This document shows positions 61,228-64,000 of a stretch of 64,000 bases of DNA, piece by piece. The notes below the pieces were generated by a model, which did not search any database, had not been told where the DNA came from, and saw only the letters and a list, made by a program, of their open reading frames with translations. The DNA comes from Hungatella sp. UBA5385 (GTDB taxonomy: Bacteria > Bacillota > Clostridia > Lachnospirales > Lachnospiraceae): contig DHOR01000028.1 in the NCBI GenBank assembly GCA_002409995.1, forward strand, positions 62,001 through 126,000, read 5' to 3'. Both the position numbers and the translations under genes were made by a program. Numbering within the stretch: position 1 is the stretch's first letter; the number at the start of each line of letters is the position of its first letter.

Positions 61228-62871
61228 ATGAGAAAAGCAGGAAAAGCGCTGGCATTTGTACTGGCTGTTGTAATGGCAGCAGGAACATTAACAGCATGCG
61301 GGGGCGGAGGAAAAACCTCTGAGGCACCTGCAACAACAGCAACATCAGCAGCGGAAAGCGGTGAGCAGAAAGAAACAGGAGCAGAGTCAAAAGCAGAGAC
61401 AGAGGCAGCTGTTTCTGAAAAAGCAGGAGGAGGGAAGATTATTATAGCTACTGCAACATCTCCCAAAACGTTCTATATGCCTTCTTCTACTTCCACAGGT
61501 GACTATTTTACAGCACAGCCTGTCATGGAGCAGCTGGGAAGAGTCAATGGAGATGGTTCTATTTCTCCATGGCTTGCAGAAAGCTTTGAAACAGATGCAG
61601 ACAATCTGAAGTTTGTCATCAAATTAAGAGATGGTGTGAATTTCCATGATGGCACAGTATGCGATGCAGATGCAGTTGTGTGGAATATTGAACAGTACAT
61701 AGAAAATGGCAAAGCATCTGAGATCGGAAGCCCGAAAACAGTGACTGCTTTAGACAATCTCACTGTTGAGATTCAGTATGAGCAGTGGGCGAACAACTGG
61801 GATGATGTAATAGGGAGAATCTTTATCTGCTCTAAGGAAGCTTATGAGAAAAACGGAAAAGAGTGGTGCAGCATCAATGCAGTAGGAACAGGTCCTTTTA
61901 AGCTGGAATCCTATATTGCAGATAATAAGGTATCTTATGTGAAGAATGAGGACTACAGACTGGAAGGACAGCCATATGTGGATGCACTGGAAATCGATAT
62001 TATTTCTGATGTAAATACACGTGTCTCTGCCTTAATGAACAAAGAAATTGATATTGCCATGAAATTCGAGAATAACCAGATTATCCAGACAATTAAAGCA
62101 GCAGGCTTTGAAAACATTGGACAGAGAAGCGCCAACGTAGCAGATATTAAACATATTATCTGGAACAGCAAGAACACAGATCATCCAATGGGAGATTTAA
62201 AGGTTCGTCAGGCAATTATGCATGCCATTGACTGGGAAAATGTAGCGTTAACCTTATCAGGTGGTCTGGGAGAAGCAACACCTTTATTCTGCACAAAGGA
62301 TTCCTGGGCTTATAATCCGGAAGCAGAGTTTTATGAGTTTAATGTAGAGTTAGGAAAACAGATGCTGGCAGAGGCAGGATATCCGGACGGATTTACAACT
62401 AAGATCTATGCAACCTCAGCCAATAACGATACAGCCACTGCATTTCAGGCATGTCTTGCTTTATTAAATATTAAGGCTGATGTGGAGATTATGGACAGCT
62501 CTGCACTGGCTGCAATTCAGAAGGAAGATGATATTGACGGATTTATTGCTAACAGAGGCGCCAGCCAGATGGATTACACAGCCAACTATATTCGTCTGTA
62601 TTCTTCAGAAGGAATCAAGAACCACGGAATTATGTTAAGACCTGCAGAATTTGAAGAACCATTATTTGCAGCACGTTCCGCAAAAACTCTGGAAGAGAAG
62701 AAGGCAAACCTTCAGAAAGCATCAAAAGCTCTGGTTCAGGATTATGTAATGCTGACACCATTAAGCGTTGTTTATTATGAGTCATTTGCACAGCCTCAGG
62801 TAAAGGATGCAGGAATTTATGAAAGTACATTGGAGCAATGGACACCAGAGGCCATCTACATTGCCCAGTAA
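61228..62871 (+). CDS. Dpp/Opp-type solute-binding lipoprotein
   Basis: This 547-residue family 5 binding protein has a lipoprotein signal peptide with lipobox LTAC at about 21-24, an Ala/Thr/Glu-rich linker to about residue 65, and the domain opening LSPWLAESFETD-like SPWLAESFET. The later LRDGVNFHDGTVCDADAVVWN is typical (quoted in part as LRDGVNFHDGT). AAGGAGG lies 8-9 nt before the ATG. It supplies substrate to the fused-ATPase importer. The neighbouring lyase and UxuA-like genes suggest an acidic oligosaccharide rather than a peptide. Confidence 0.93.
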   Translation: MRKAGKALAFVLAVVMAAGTLTACGGGGKTSEAPATTATSAAESGEQKETGAESKAETEAAVSEKAGGGKIIIATATSPKTFYMPSSTSTGDYFTAQPVMEQLGRVNGDGSISPWLAESFETDADNLKFVIKLRDGVNFHDGTVCDADAVVWNIEQYIENGKASEIGSPKTVTALDNLTVEIQYEQWANNWDDVIGRIFICSKEAYEKNGKEWCSINAVGTGPFKLESYIADNKVSYVKNEDYRLEGQPYVDALEIDIISDVNTRVSALMNKEIDIAMKFENNQIIQTIKAAGFENIGQRSANVADIKHIIWNSKNTDHPMGDLKVRQAIMHAIDWENVALTLSGGLGEATPLFCTKDSWAYNPEAEFYEFNVELGKQMLAEAGYPDGFTTKIYATSANNDTATAFQACLALLNIKADVEIMDSSALAAIQKEDDIDGFIANRGASQMDYTANYIRLYSSEGIKNHGIMLRPAEFEEPLFAARSAKTLEEKKANLQKASKALVQDYVMLTPLSVVYYESFAQPQVKDAGIYESTLEQWTPEAIYIAQ

Positions 62872-62881
62872 GGAGAAACAA

Positions 62882-63865
62882 ATGATAACAGAACCTAAAA
62901 TCCGTATTCAGCAGCAGGTATTTTCTGATTATACAGATGATCAATTGCTGTTTTTAAAGCAAATGGGAATTCAGTATGTCTATGTGTTGTTTCGAGATCA
63001 ACACACAGATTATGATTCGGTCATGAGCTTTGTGGAGCGTTTAAGAAAATACCAGTTGATTCCTACAGATGCAGGAAACAGAACCATCTATAAGAATCCG
63101 GCAATCCATCTGGGACTGCCGGACAGGGATGAAGGAATTGAGCGTTTCAATAACTTTTCCAGAATCCTGGCAAAAGCAGGAATTCCCATTACCTATATGA
63201 CGTGGGAACCCAATGGAGTGCTGACAAGTAAATATGCAGTAGGAGAGCACACCAGAGATGCGGTTGCCAGAATCGTAGATGTGGATCAGCTAGCAAAAGA
63301 GCCTTACAGCCATGGCAGATTATTTACGAAAGAAGAGATGTGGGAGAATTTTCAGTACTTCCTGGACAGAGCTCTGCCTGTATGTGAGGAGATCGGAATG
63401 AAGATTGCTCTTCATCCCAATGATCCGCCGGTTCAGTGTTTAAAAGGAATCAATAATCTGATTATTTCAGCAGAGGATTACAAAAAGGCATTTGCCATGG
63501 CAAAGGAAAGCCCTTATCTTGGGATGAAGCTTTGTGTAGGGTGCTGGCTGGAAGGAGGAGCGCAGTTTGGAAATATCCTTGAGGATATTAAATATTTTGT
63601 AGAGCATGACAAAGTGTTGTCTGTCCATTTCCGAAATGTATCAAGTTGTGTTCCCAAATTTGAAGAAACATTGATGGAAGACGGATATATGGATATGTAT
63701 CAGGTTATGAAACAGTTTGTTGCCTGTGGATATGAGGGTCCCATGAATGTGGATCATGTGCCGGAATTTGTTGCCTCCTGTGGAGGAAAGGATTCTGCAA
63801 ATGCTTATTCCACAGGATATATCAAAGCACTTTTAAACTGTGCAGTTGCTGAGTCAGGCAAGTAA
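62882..63865 (+). CDS. UxuA-like mannonate dehydratase family protein
   Basis: From MITEPKIRIQQQVFSDYT the protein is 327 residues, shorter than most UxuA proteins (about 350-395). Matching features are KIALHPNDPPV, SVHFRNVSS, EDGYMDMYQVM and MNVDHVPEF, supplying the metal-binding His, Asp and Cys-rich region typical of the TIM-barrel family. GGAG lies 6 nt before the ATG, and the open frame extending upstream into the binding-protein gene is rejected. It probably dehydrates D-mannonate from glucuronate to 2-keto-3-deoxygluconate. The reduced length makes substrate certainty lower. Confidence 0.8.
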   Translation: MITEPKIRIQQQVFSDYTDDQLLFLKQMGIQYVYVLFRDQHTDYDSVMSFVERLRKYQLIPTDAGNRTIYKNPAIHLGLPDRDEGIERFNNFSRILAKAGIPITYMTWEPNGVLTSKYAVGEHTRDAVARIVDVDQLAKEPYSHGRLFTKEEMWENFQYFLDRALPVCEEIGMKIALHPNDPPVQCLKGINNLIISAEDYKKAFAMAKESPYLGMKLCVGCWLEGGAQFGNILEDIKYFVEHDKVLSVHFRNVSSCVPKFEETLMEDGYMDMYQVMKQFVACGYEGPMNVDHVPEFVASCGGKDSANAYSTGYIKALLNCAVAESGK

Positions 63866-63875
63866 GGAGTGGAAG

Positions 63876-64000
63876 ATGTTTCAATTTACGCAGCAGGAAA
63901 TAGAAAAATTAAGGAAACGGGCGGCAGTTACACCGGAGGTTCTTGATGAATTAGAAAAACTGACCAGTGATATACTTAATGAACCGGTACTTGTTCCCAA
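63876..64000 (+). CDS. Start of a further gene, possibly heparinase II/III-like (cut by window)
   Basis: An ATG preceded by AAGGAG (10 nt) opens 41 residues to the window edge, including RAAVTPEVLDELEKLTSD and NEPVLVPK. The beginning is reminiscent of heparinase II/III-type proteins, but the evidence is too short for a firm call. It is 10 nt after the UxuA-like stop and so belongs to the same operon. Confidence 0.4.
   Translation, partial: MFQFTQQEIEKLRKRAAVTPEVLDELEKLTSDILNEPVLVP

Noticed and set aside
1..64000. Microcompartment shell genes to go with the tagged aldolase
   Set aside because: No short BMC-domain protein was found on either strand within the window.
1..64000. CRISPR arrays, tRNA or rRNA genes, insertion sequences, prophage
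   Set aside because: No regularly spaced direct repeats, no tRNA-like or rRNA sequence, and no transposase or phage genes were seen.

Overview
This window looks like chromosome from a low-to-mid-GC Firmicute of the Lachnospiraceae type (Clostridia). The evidence is the set of family types present: an FtsEX / PcsB-like / S41 peptidase block behind a PucR-type regulator, a CspC-like S8 pseudoprotease, an acyl-ACP thioesterase next to a CvfB-like S1 protein, a DUF5688 protein, FeoA/FeoB, YesM/YesN-type two-component signalling, and many carbohydrate importers that lack their own ATPase. AGGAGG ribosome sites are strong and TTG/GTG starts are common. I saw no rRNA, tRNA, CRISPR array, insertion sequence, phage gene or replication origin.

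Layout. (1) 1-9.4 kb: a sugar-phosphate locus. A divergent operon encodes a RuBisCO-like protein (cut by the window edge), a triose-phosphate-isomerase homologue and an RpiB/LacA homologue. Facing away from it are a complete galactitol-type PTS (EIIA, EIIB, EIIC) with its own Enzyme I and HPr, a DeoR regulator, and a class II aldolase whose C-terminus looks like a microcompartment encapsulation peptide. The isomerase pair plus the RuBisCO-like protein match the known route from 3-oxo-isoapionate-4-phosphate through L-erythrulose-1-phosphate and D-erythrulose-4-phosphate to D-erythrose-4-phosphate. Here, unusually, the set sits beside a PTS. (2) 9.4-12.7 kb: an ArsR-type regulator, a broken lipoprotein gene and a GH2 glycosidase. 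(3) 12.8-16.8 kb: CdaR-type regulator, GntP-type permease, glycerate 2-kinase. (4) 16.9-25.7 kb: YesM/YesN-type two-component system, three-gene sugar ABC importer, second GH2 enzyme. (5) 25.8-29.9 kb: S8 pseudoprotease, thioesterase, CvfB-like protein, methyltransferase. (6) 30.2-41.9 kb: MsmX-type shared ATPase, PucR-type regulator, ftsE-ftsX-M23 peptidase-S41 peptidase, phospholipase-D-like protein and threonine aldolase (minus strand), uvrB. (7) 42-49 kb: codA/codB with an attenuator-like leader, feoA-feoB, split ThrE-like exporter, DUF5688 protein. (8) 49.4-54.9 kb: LacI regulator, a consensus promoter with an 18-bp palindromic operator, sugar ABC importer, enolase-superfamily dehydratase. 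(9) 54.9-64 kb: alginate-lyase-family enzyme, LysR regulator, Dpp/Opp-type importer with two ATPases fused in one chain, UxuA-like mannonate dehydratase and the start of another gene. This last part looks like an oligo-uronide utilisation locus.

How the parts fit. Neither sugar ABC importer (20-23 kb and 50-54 kb) encodes an ATPase, and the MsmX-type protein at 30 kb is the obvious shared motor. Most catabolic cassettes sit next to a dedicated regulator and are bounded by strong bidirectional hairpin terminators. The points most worth following are the PTS-linked RuBisCO-like pathway with its tagged aldolase, the serine-less S8 protein, and an abrupt reversal of strand composition around a cluster of inverted repeats upstream of ftsE.
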